Positions 21,111-33,100 of a stretch of 64,000 nucleotides of DNA are shown here, one piece after another; within the stretch, counting starts at the first letter, position 1, and every line of letters begins with the position of its first letter. A program made the translations under genes and the position numbers. This DNA is from Perognathus longimembris pacificus (lineage: Eukaryota; Chordata; Mammalia; Rodentia; Heteromyidae): contig NC_063166.1 in NCBI RefSeq assembly GCF_023159225.1, forward strand, positions 78,703,785 to 78,767,784, written 5' to 3'. Below the pieces are notes generated by a model that saw only the letters and a program-made list of their open reading frames with translations, was not told the origin of the DNA and did not search any database.

Positions 21111-24100
21111 GTCCCGGCGAGTGGGGACCGGTCCTCGGCGTCCTTCGGGGAGGGCCTGGCGGGACCCCAGGCTTCCCCGCAGCCCGCCCGTCCGAGCCGG
21201 GTGCCCGCTCTCGGCCTGGCTGTCTAGTCCGTGCCTTGGTGGTTGAGACCCAGAGGTGGAGTCAGCGTGGCCCCCGCCCCGTGGTGGCCACCCATCCACA
21301 CCCGTGAGCACCTCAGGCCTGTGCGTGGGGGCAGCCGCGACGTCAGGCGTGGGCTCGTGGCAGCGGAGGGGCGCCCTTCTCCTGAAGCTCAGCTGGGAGT
21401 GTGATGCCCACGGGCGTTAAGCCGGGTGGCGGGGAGCGGGCCTTGCGCCTCTGACAGCCCCGGCGTCGGCCCGTCTCCACTCCCCACGGCTGCCTGCCAC
21501 TGCCTTTGGGACGGCCACGGGCTCTGCAGAGCTCAGCCCTCATCTCACCTGGCCGTCCCAAGCCTGGGCCCGGGGTCATCCTGACAGCTTCCTCCTCCTC
21601 ACCCACCCGGGGCTCTGCAAGCCCCCCATGAGCCTTTCCCGGGTCTCTGCCTTCTCCTTTCACACTCCCTCGTCCAGGCCACTCCTGCCCCACCCCTCCA
21701 GCCCTCACATCCCTCATATCCGCCTCTTTTCTACCTTGTCCTTCACCTAAGCAGCAGAGTGAACGGTCAGTACAAGCAGCAGCCCCGCGTACACTGACTG
21801 CTCAACAGCAACTTTTTATAGTTGGGTGGGTTTTTTGTTTGTTTTTTTTTGCTGGTTGTGGGGCTTGAACTCTGGCCCTGGGTGCTGTCCCTGAGCTCTT
21901 CAGCTCAAGGCTAGCGCTCTACCACTTGAGCCACGGTGCCACTTCATTTTCTGGGGGCTAGTTGGAGATAAGAACCTTTCCTGCTGGCTTTGAACCATGA
22001 GCCTCAGATTTGAGCCTTCCTAAGTAGCTAGGATTACAAGAGTGAGACACTACCTAGGTTTGTGTTTTTTTTTTCTTCCCCAGGCCTGGGGCTTGAACTC
22101 AGTACCTTGGCACTGTCCCTGAGCTTTTGTGCTCAAGACTAGCACTTTTAACATTTTGAGCCACAGCGCCATTTCTGGCTTTAAAGTTTTTAAAAAATTG
22201 TTATTATGAAGGTGGTGTATTGGGGGTTACACTTACATAAGTCAAGTAAAGAGTACATTTTTATTTTTATTTTTTTTGCCAGTGCTGGGGCTTGGACTCA
22301 AAGCCTGAGCACTGTTCCTGGCTTCTTTTTGCTCAAGGCTAGCACTCTGCCACTTGAGCCACAGCGCCACTTCTGGCTGTTTTCTATATATGTGGTGCTG
22401 GGGAATTGGACCCAGGGCTTCATATATAGGAGGCAAGCCCTCTTGCCACTAGGCCATATCCCCAGCGCCGAGAGTACATTTCTTTTTGGCAGTGTCACCC
22501 TTCGTTTCTGGCTTTTTGATAATTAATTGGAGATGAGTCTCATGGACTTTCCTGGCTTTGAACCATAATCCTCAAATCTTTGCCTGCTGAGTAGATAGGA
22601 TTATAGGCATGAGCCACTCATGCCCAGCTCTGTGTATCTCTCTTGTCTTTTGGGCACTCCCCTTTCCTTCTTCCTGCCCCACTAGTTTTCTGTTTCTGCC
22701 CCATGGTCACCTGCCTCTTACCTTCCAGGGCCCCATCGTGCTGGGTAGGAAGCAGAAGGCCCTGCAGAAGAACCGCAGTGCCGATTTCAACCCTGATTTT
22801 ATTTTCACTGAGAAGGAGGGCATGTATGATGGCAGCTGGGCCATGGCTGACGTCATGAGCCAGCTCAAGAAGAAGGTGAGGCTGACAGTGATGGGCAGTG
22901 CCAGGCTGTGATCTGTTCAAGTTGGACAGTGGGTCTCAAGGCCTAACCCTGGGAGAGAAGGTCATGAAGAACCCATAGTCCTGCTTAATACCAAAGGATA
23001 AAATGCTATAAAGTGGATATTGCAGACTTTAGTAATGAACATGAGTCTATAAGTGACATTTAGAAGTAGAAAAAATAGTGCCCAAGGCCAGCACTCTACC
23101 ACTTACAGCCACAGTGACACTGCTAGTTTTCTGGTGTTTCATTGGCGATAAGAGTCTCATGGACTTTCGGGCCTGGGCTGGCTTCAAACCACGATCCTCA
23201 GATCCCAGCCTCTTGAGTAGCTAGGATTATAGGTGTGAGCCACTAGTGCCCAACTCTGACTATGTGTTTCCTTTTCGTCTGTTTTTATATGCAGAGAGCA
23301 GCCACTACTTTAGATGAGAAGATTGAGAAGGTGCGGAAGAAAAGGAAAGCAGAGGTGAGCAAGGCAGCATCTGCTTCAGGTCATGACCCTGAGCTGCCCC
23401 CGCCAGGTCCCTTTAAGTCCACTTGGAGCATGGCAGGGCAGGGCCTTCTCTCCAGGAGCTTACCACTCACATTGCCTGAAATTGGTAGCCAGCCTGCCTG
23501 CCTGCCTTCTTCCCTTCCTCCCTCCCTCCCTCCCTTCCTCCTTTCCATTTATTGTTTGGTGCTAGTACTGGGACTTGAACTTAGGGCCTTGTTCTTTCCC
23601 TTAGCTTTTTTTCCCCTCAAGGTTGGCACTCTGCCTCGTGAGCCATTTGTAGCTGTTTGCTGGTTAATTGGGGTTAAGAGCCTCACAGACTTTTCTGTGG
23701 CTTTGAACTGTGTTCTCCAGACCTCAGCCTCTGCAGTAGCTAGGATCACAGGCTCCCAGTGCCTGGCCATCCAATCTTTATGGAAATTCCTTTCCCAGGA
23801 GAAAGCAGTCAAGTCTGGGGAGTCGGAGGAGAAAGAAGCTAGGGTGGGCTGTGATCCAGAGGAGCCAGAGGACGGGGAAGGGAAGGATGAAGACTCTGCT
23901 GATGAAGAGTCAGAGACTGACTACTCCTCAGCTGATGAGAAGGTCCTCACCAAGGCAGGTAGGTGCCGCCCTGCGGTCAGACGCGGGGCCAGGAAGGGAA
24001 GTCGGTGTCTTCACACTGTGGCCCTTGCTGCCTCCCCTGCATGGAGCGTCTCCCGCCGTGCTGTGGCTCCTCGCTGTCTTGGCTCCCCTCTCCTCTTAGG

Positions 24101-27100
24101 GATTGTATCAGGTTGTCACACTTTGTGGGCAGTGCACATGGGTCCCAGGTTCATCTCTGCAACTATGGAGTGCTCTGCAACTATGGAGTGCTTGCTCAGC
24201 ATTTCTTTTGGTTTGTGGATGGCGGTACTGGGGCTTGAGCTCAGGACCTTGCGCGCTCTCCCTTAGCTTTTTTTTGTGTGTGTGTGTGCCAGTCCTGGGC
24301 CTTGAACTCAGGGCCTGAGCACTGTCCCTGGATTCTTTTTGCTCAAGGCTAGCACTCTGCCACTTGAGCCACAGCGCCACTTCTGGCCATTCTGTATATA
24401 TGTGGTGTTTGGGAATCGAACCCTGGGCTTCATGTATAGGAGGCAAGCATTCTTGCCACTAGGCCATATTCCCAGCCCCAGCTTTTTTTTATTTTTAATA
24501 TTTGTTTATTTATTGTCAAAGCAATGTACAGAGGGGTTACAGTTTCATATGTAAGGCAGTGAGTACATTTCTTATCAAACTTGTTACCACCTCCTTTGTC
24601 CCTTAGCTTTTTATTCAAAGCTGGCACTGGATCACTTGAGCTACAACTCCACTTCTGGCTTATTTTTGTGTGTGATTAGTTGGAGATAGGAGTCTCATGG
24701 GGAAAGGAGGGAAATGGGGTGTGGGGGGGGGGAAATGGGTGAAAATGAAGGAGGGGATAACAGGATAACACTGATCAAAAAGAAATGTAGGGCTGGGGAT
24801 ATAGCCTAGTGGCAAGAGTGCTTGCCTCAAATGCATGAAGCCCTGGGTTCGATTCCCCAGCACCACATATATAGAAAATGGCCAGAAGTGGCGCTGTGGC
24901 TCAAGTGGCAGAGTGCTAGCCTTGAGCAAAAAGAAGCCAGGGACAGTGCTCAGGCCCTGAGTCCAAGGCCCAGGACTGGCAAAAAAAAAAAAAAAAAAAA
25001 CAGAAATGTACTCATGACCTTACTTATGTAACTGTAACCCCTCTGTACTTCACCTTTCAATAATTTTTTTTTTTAAACCAGTGGTATTTTGTGCTTGGGA
25101 ATTTGGCCTAGTGGTAGAGTGCTTGCCTAGTATACATGAAACCCTGGGTTCAATTCCTCAGCACCACATAAACAGAAAAAGCCAGAGGTGGCTCTGTGGC
25201 TCAAGAGGTAAAGTACTAGCCTTGAGCAAAAAGAAGCCAAGGACAGTGCTCATGTCCTGAGTCCCAAGCCCTAGGACTGGCAAAAAAAAAAAAAAAGAAG
25301 AAGAATGGTATTTTATCATTTTTAAAGAAATGGGGGGCAGGGGGCGGGAAGAGTCTCACAGACTTTCCTGCCTGGACTGGCTTTGAACCACAATCCTTAG
25401 ATACCAGCCTCCTGAGTAGGTAGGATGTCAGGCGTGCATCATCAGCACCTGGCTTAGTGTTTTTTCTTTCTGGAAGAAGTCATGATACAGAGTTATGTGG
25501 TAACGTAGTCCAGTGTCAAGAGCCTGGACTCAGGACCATACCTGCTGGTTTGCTTCCTGTCTGACCTTCACCTTCAGAAAGGCCGAGTCGGAAGCCCCTT
25601 GTCGGTTGATCTGTGAGTTGGTCCTCACAGGGCTGCAGAGGAAAGTGGCCAGTGGTGTGAGCCACCGTCCTCGCTGTGTTTTTCTTGGTAGATACACTCA
25701 AAGTAAAGGAGCGGAAGCGGAAGAAGAAGGGACAGGTGAGTGCGGGCTTGGGAAACCGTCTTGGTAATGGGAATGACTTCAAGGTCATTGGCTTGCTTCA
25801 CTGAATTCTCCTGTCTGTTTTCTGACCTCTCATGTAGGAAGCGGGAGGATTCTTTGAAGACGCCTCCCAGTATGACGAAAGCCTTTCCTTCCAGGACATG
25901 AACCTCTCCCGGCCTCTCCTGAAGGTAGCGGCCCCACCGGGCCCCCTGCTCCCCACTTTGCCTCCTTCACCTCTGCCGTCCCGTGAGCTGCCAGATCCCT
26001 GGTGGTGCCCACCTTCACACTTCCAACACCCTGCCCCTCCTGGCCCCCTACCAGTGACCTCCCTTAGCTCCCACCCCACCCTGCCCACGCTATCCTTGCT
26101 GGCCCTCACACAGACCAGGCCTCCTCTTCCCCAGGGCCTTTGTACTTGTTGCTGCCTCTGGAAGATTTCTCCTCTAGGAGTCAGTTGGGTGCTTAGCCAG
26201 TCTTGGGAGTCAGTGGCACCTTCTCCTTCCCTGGACGCCTTCACTCCTGCACTTTGTTGTTTGTTTTTGCCAGTCCTGGGGCTTGAACTCAGGGCTTGGG
26301 CATTGTCTCAGAGCTTCTATTGCTCAAAGCTAGCACTCAATCACTGGAGCCACAGCGCCACTTCCAGCTTTTTCTGTGTATGTGGTGCTGAGGAATCGAA
26401 CCCAGGTCTTCATGCATGCTAGGCAAGCGCTCTACCGCTAAGCCACCTTCCCAGCCTCCTGCGCTTTTTGTCTATAGCAGTTATTTCCATGTGACTGATG
26501 TTTGTCTTTTGATCTGCTTTGTTTTTTTGGCAATATGTAGGGTTTTGAATTCAGGGCCTTGCACTCCTAGGCAGGAGTCTACCACTTGAGCTCTGCCTGC
26601 AGTCCTTTTTTTTTTTTTTTGCCAGTCCTGGGCCTTGGACTCAGGGCCTGAGCACTGTCCCTGGCTTCTTCCCGCTCAAGGCTAGCACTCTGCCACTTGA
26701 GTCACAGCGCCGCTTCTGGCCGTTTTCTGTATATGTGGTGCTGGGGAATCGAACCTAGGGCCTCGTGTATCCGAGGCAGGCACTCTTGCCACTAGGCTAT
26801 ATCCCCAGCCCCAGTGCCTGCCTGCAGTCCTTTTTGCTTTAGTTATTTGTTCCCTCTGGACCAACTTGGACTTCGATCCTCCTGCCTGCCCTCCTACGTA
26901 GCTTCCCTTCCACACCACCACACTTTGCTTGTTAGTTGAGATGATACCTAACAGTTTTCCAAGGCTGGCTACACACTGAGATGCTCTTGATCTCTGCCTC
27001 CTCTGTAGCTGGGATTATAGTCAGGAGCCACCGTGTCTGGCCTTCAGTCTGTGAGATTCCTGTGAGAGGCAGGACTTGTCTTTTGCTTCCTGCTGCTGGA

Positions 27101-30100
27101 GTAGTGCCCCATGCTGGGGGCCCTCAGTCCAAGTGGGCGAACGGATGCAGGGAGGACTGAGAATTACTGCTTACCTGGCCGCCACTGGGTTATCTCCTGT
27201 TTCGCTCCTCACTGCCTACTTAATTCACTTACCTTTCCTCCTCAGGCCATTACAGCCATGGGCTTCAAGCAACCCACCCCGATCCAGAAAGCCTGCATTC
27301 CCGTCGGTCTGCTGGGGAAGGACATCTGCGCCTGTGCCGCCACGGGGACAGGTGAGGGTCCGCGGATGGGCCAAGGGTGGCAACGGGTGGCTCTCCACAG
27401 AAGGGCTCCCGGGGGACGGCGGAGCAGATGGCCAGTTGGCTAAAGAGGCCTGGCTTCTGGAGCTGTAGTAAAAGTTTAAGCCAGGCACATTGTCTCTAAT
27501 ACACGGAAGCTAGGTCTAAAACACAGACACGATGGATTACCCAGGTCTCCAGGCATCCACACACAGTGAGCCGGAGGAGAGACTCTCAGGAGAGAACACA
27601 GACAAAATAATACTTATTGAAACGAGCTTCAGGAAATGAGCTTTTTCTTTTTTATTGTTGTGTTTTCTTAGCTTTATGTTCTGTATGTTCATTTATATGT
27701 CTTTGGGAGCATAAGGGGAAGCACAGAAATAGAGGGACAAGGGGTGAACCAATGCAACAATGGTACTCACTACTAGATGGCGTGTGAAGGCACACTGAGT
27801 CGAGTTGAAGGCACACCGATTCGAGTTGAAGGCACACCGAGTCAGGCAGACAGCAGGGTTTTCCATGCTCAGGTGGAGAGATCCCCACCCTCTCTCCCCA
27901 TCCTCCCCTGCCTCCCTCCAGGTAAAACCGCAGCCTTCGCCCTCCCCGTCCTGGAGCGTCTCATCTACAAGCCCCGCCAGGCCCCGGTCACCCGCGTGCT
28001 GGTGCTGGTGCCCACCCGCGAGCTGGGCATCCAGGTCCACTCGGTCACCAGGCAGCTGGCTCAGTTCTGCAGCATCACCACCTGCCTGGCCGTGGGTGAG
28101 TGTCTGGCCCCCGAGGCATGAGAGGTGCTGCTGGCAGGTGCCAGGGGAGGCCTGGTGTTGATTGGATCCACCGGAAATGGGTTGTCATTTCCATAGTAGA
28201 CAAGAAGGATGCAGGGGTTGTATTTCCTCCTGACACAAATAATGAATCAGCTATTATTTGGGGCAGAATTATTATTATTATTTTTTGGCCAGTCCTGGGC
28301 CTTGGACTCAGGGCCTGAGCTCTGTCCCTGGCTTCTTTTTGCTCAAGGCTAGCACTCTGCCACTTGAGCCACAGCACCACTTCTGGCCGTTTTCTGTATA
28401 TGTGGTGCTGGGGAATCGAACCCAGGGCCTCATGTATACGAGGCAAGCTCTCTTGCCACTAGGCCATATCCCCAGCCCCAGAATTATTATTATTATTATT
28501 ATTTTTTTGCCAGTCCTGGGCCTTGAATTCAAGGCCTGAGCACTGTTCCTGGCGTCCTTTTGCTCAAGGCTAGCACTCTGCCACTTGAGCCACAGCACCA
28601 CTTCTGGCCGTTTTCTGTATATGTGGTGCTGAGGAATTGAACCCAGGGCTTCATGTATATGGGGCAAGCACTCTTGCCACTAGGCCATATTCCCAGCCCT
28701 TGGGGCAGAATTCTGTCAGTTAAGCTCTGCGTTGTCTCTAGCCTGTCTGACCTTCCTATGCCACTGGGGACCAGTGGTGACTTGTCACGGCGAAGGCAGC
28801 ATCCGTTCCCACAGCTGCTGCTTCCAGTCCCTGGATCTTGCGCTCATTCTCTTCAGAGGCCTCAGTGTGTTTCAAACCCACGTAGGCCAGTCTGTCCTGT
28901 TCGCATGCGTGCGGCCTGAGCCCAGGGCAGGCAGGGTGTGTTTGGTAGCTTTGATGACGGCCTGGGTACTCGCTGCCTTTGCAGGAGGCCTGGATGTGAA
29001 GTCCCAGGAAGCGGCGCTGCGGGCGGCCCCCGATGTCCTCATAGCCACCCCTGGTCGGCTCATCGATCACCTCCACAATTGTCCTTCCTTCCACCTCAGC
29101 AGCATCGAGGTGCTCATCCTGGACGAGGCCGACAGGTGCACCTTGGGGGGGCTCTCTCTTGGGCTGGGCATGGCCCACTTCGTCACCCACATGTGCCTCG
29201 GGGCAGGTTGAGTCCCATTTTTCTGGCCTGTTTTCTGTCTTTCTGCAAAAGAGGGTTAAGATGAGCCAGCTCCAGTGTGGACTCTGCCACTTTCTGGGAT
29301 GTAGATCGAATGACCCCCGAGGTCTCAACCTCGTCTGGTTTGTCCCCAGAAACAAAGGCAATTCCCATCTGTTTGTGATGAGGTGCTGGCCCCATGACCG
29401 GGTGCCCTCTTCACTCCATCCCTCCACCCACCACCCCTTCCCTCTGCTTCTCTCCTGCCTTGTGCTCACCTCTTCCTTCTGTGCCCGAGCCGGGTGAGTG
29501 GGCTCTGGATGTAGGGTTGGGGGGGGTGCGGTCAGCACCGAGCTGACTAGGCGTCACGCAGGCCTTCACAGGCCTCTGACCTTCACGTTCTTCGCTGCCG
29601 TCATTTATTTATTTATTTTCCCCAGTCATGGGGCTTGAACTCTGGGCTTGAGTGCTGTCCCTTAGCTTTTATGCACCAGGCTAGCGCTGTACTATTTTGA
29701 GCCACAGCATCAACCACTTCTGGTTTTCTGGTGGTTCATTGGAGATGAGTCTCACTGATTTTCCTGCCCAGGCTGGCTTCAAACCTCTGTCCTCAGATCT
29801 CAGCTTCCTGAGGAGCTAGGATTACAGGCGTGAGACAAGGTGCTCAGCTTCACCGCCTCTTCTTAATCCTTAGTCTGTCCAGTTATTCAGGCCCAGCTGT
29901 TAGAGCATCCTCATCTCTGATCACCTCATCTTTGCTCTGTGTCTGCTGTGGCTGCCTTCTTCACAGTGAGGAGAAGCCACAGCTTTGCCAGACAGCCTCG
30001 TCCCCCTGACAGTTTATCCGAATCTAGTCCCAGAACACGAGATGAGAGCCAGGGTGTGAACAAGGCCGAGGAGACTCTTCTAGATGAGATAGTTCCAGCT

Positions 30101-33100
30101 TAGGAGGTCCGGTTCTCGGACTCGAGGATGTTTGGGTGTGGCCTGCTCTCCCACTGAAGTGTGTCAGGTGTGATGTTGACACCGGCACACAGGTCAATGT
30201 CCTCCAGTGAGTGGGGGGACATTTGGGGTAAGGCATCTGGCATCTGCCTTACTCCAGATGGAGCAACACACACAGAGGCAGAGAATGTGGCACGCTGTGT
30301 CTTGATGAGTCTTGGAGAGGGTGGAGTTACAGCAATGTCATCACGGATAAAGCAGAAGAGTCCTCGGTACAGGGCATCCTGTGATAGCACCCGGGTCAGT
30401 GCGGGTCCCTGGGCCTCACCACATGCTGCCTCTGTGCCGCAGGATGCTGGACGAGTACTTCGAGGAGCAGATGAAGGAGATTATCCGCATGTGCTCCCAT
30501 CACCGCCAGACCATGCTCTTCTCGGCCACCATGACGGATGAGGTGGGCCCCGGGCGGCTGTGGGCCGGGTGTGCATGGGGTCTGCCCGGGCGGCGCTGGC
30601 CTCCTTCCCCACGTCCTCGCACGGAGCTGAGCATCCGGGCTGTGTGCTCCGCAGGTGAAAGATCTGGCGTCTGTCTCCTTGAAGAATCCCGTCCGGATAT
30701 TCGTGAACAGCAACACAGATGTGGCTCCCTTCCTGCGGCAGGAGTTCATCCGCATCCGGCCCAACCGGGAAGGGGATCGGGAAGCCATCGTGGCAGGTGA
30801 GCCCGGGCCAGGCCTGGCCCCGCGGCCTCAGCACCATTCATCCACCCCAGCGCTCTGCTCGAGGCCTTGCTTGCTCCCCCTGGCCCCGCCCACTGTCCGC
30901 CTCCACCCTCCTGACCCCCCCACGCGCTCCCCCCTCCTGCGAGCTCCTGCAGATGCCGGTGTCTGCTGGGACGGCTGCCTCAGCTCCTGGCTGTCCCCGC
31001 ACCCGCGGCCCTCCGTTCCTCTCCTCTCTTCACACTGCAGATCCTCGCGTGCACTTGTCCTTGTTTCACTTCCTGTGCTGGCCTCTGTCCCAGAATCCCT
31101 CGCGAGTGCTCGGGTCACACCGCCTCTGCTCTCCTTGCCCCACCGAGCTCCTTCCTGCCTCCGCCCCTTACACTGGCTTTCTCCTGCCTCACCTTGGCCC
31201 CTCGGTCTTCTCATAGCTCCCCTCCCTTGTCAGCCCACGCCGTCCCCTCTCCCGAGAGGCCAGCACTCCCCTCCCGCCCGCCCCGGGGAGTTGGTTTTTC
31301 TGCCTTTGCCCTGGCGTGGGAGTTCCAGGGCCTGGGCCTGTCTGCCCCGTGCTGGCTCACTCCCCCCCCCACCCCCCCCCCAGCGCTGCTGACGAGAACC
31401 TTCCCCGACCACGTGATGCTGTTCACCCAGACCAAGAAGCAGGCGCACCGCATGCACATCGTGCTCGGGCTCCTGGGGCTGCAGGTGGGCGAGCTCCACG
31501 GCAACTTGTCGCAGACGCAGCGGCTGGAGGCGCTCCGGTACTGTTTGGGGTGGGGGGCTGTGGCTCCCCCACCTTCCCCGGAAAGTCCCCGAGGGCTTCC
31601 CCAGCTCCTCGTGGGAAAACTGGGGCTTGGGCATTGTGCTCGAGCGGTAGCGGGGACGGAGCTAGCTCGATCCCCTGCCTTGCGCAGTTGAATCGGGGCT
31701 GGTGCACCCCGGTGCCTCCTCCCGCCGCCTGTGAGGCAGACGCGGAGCCTCGCAAGCAAGAGCCTGTCTCATTCTAGTTCTGGTTGAGTGTGGCGGTGCA
31801 TACTTGTAATCCCTGCCCTCGGGGGGCTTCAGCAGGAGAAATGTGAGTTTGAGACTCGAAAGGGCTGTGTGGTGAGGCCCTGAGCGCGCTCCGGTGGGAT
31901 CCGCCCTCCCGCTGCTCATGGTGGCTGTCCCTGGGCAGAGCCACCCTAGCAAGGGAAGGCTGCATGTGGGTGTGTGCCGCTCCCGCTCCGGAGGAGCCAG
32001 CGATCGCAGCCCGCGCTCCGCCTCCAGTATCCCCACAGTGGCGCCGTCCCCGTGCTCGGGCCGGGCTGTCGGCGCACGTCGAGGCAGGCCTGAACAAGTC
32101 CCTCTGTGGCTCTTTCCAGGCGCTTTAAAGATGAGCAGATCGACATCCTTGTGGCCACGGATGTGGCAGCCCGTGGGCTGGACATCGAGGGGGTCAAGAC
32201 GGTGAGCCGGTCCCCCTCCCTCGCTCTTGGTCGTCTTGTGCTGCCCGTCGCCCCCCACCCCCCCCGGCCGGTGCGATGGGGGCTCATTTCTGACCTTGCA
32301 GGTCATCAACTTCACGATGCCCAACACCATCAAGCACTACGTGCACCGCGTGGGGCGGACGGCCCGCGCTGGCAAGGCGGGGCGGTCCGTGTCTCTGGTG
32401 GGGGAGGAAGAGCGGAAGATGCTGAAGGAGATCGTGAAGGCGGCCAAGGCCCCAGTGAAGGCCCGCATCCTTCCTCAGGGTGCGTAGGGTCCCTTGGGAG
32501 AACCGTCCGGGACAGGCCTCAGCAGCTGTGTGGGCGAGGCTGGCCAGGGAGGCAGCTGGAACGGGCCAGGCAGGGTGCCCGGGGTCTGGGGCAGGAACAA
32601 GCGCGGTGTGTGAGCAGCTGGGAAGGAGGACTAGGGGGACCAGCGCTCAGAGGCAGGCAGGGTTAGTGCTACTCTGAGCGGAGTTTGAAACCGAGTCCCA
32701 GAGCAACAGGAAGCCTTAGAGCGGTTTTTGCCGGGGTGGTGGTGGTGATGGTTTTGAGGCAGGGTCTAGCCTTGTTGTCGAGGTTGTCCCTAAACTCCCG
32801 GGCTCAAGCGACCCTCCTGCCTCAGAGTCCAACTAGCTGAAACGACAGCTACGCACCATGCCCTGGGCTTGGGAGAGATGTAACAGAAGATCCACTTAAA
32901 AACCATGTCTTCTCCTAGCAGTAACTGAACATCTACCTGAATTTTACTGGTGACACAGTATTTGTGTTCACTCTTATTTTAAAATCCTGTCTATTATTTT
33001 TTTTTTTTTTGGCCAGTCCTGGGCCTTGGACTCAGGGCCTGAGCACTGTCCCTGGCTTCTTCCCGCTCAAGGATAGCACTCTGCCACTTGAGCCACAGCA

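Noticed and set aside
22206..22526. Recurrent antisense peptide pattern ([19 protein letters not shown]) in many places
   Set aside because: It is the reverse translation of SINE-I; it recurs wherever the element is minus-oriented and breaks at random stops.
23262..24266. 334-codon plus-strand frame through DDX27 exons 3 and 4
   Set aside because: It joins two real exons through intron and SINE sequence that happens to be open; the spliced frame with GT-AG sites matches the family instead.
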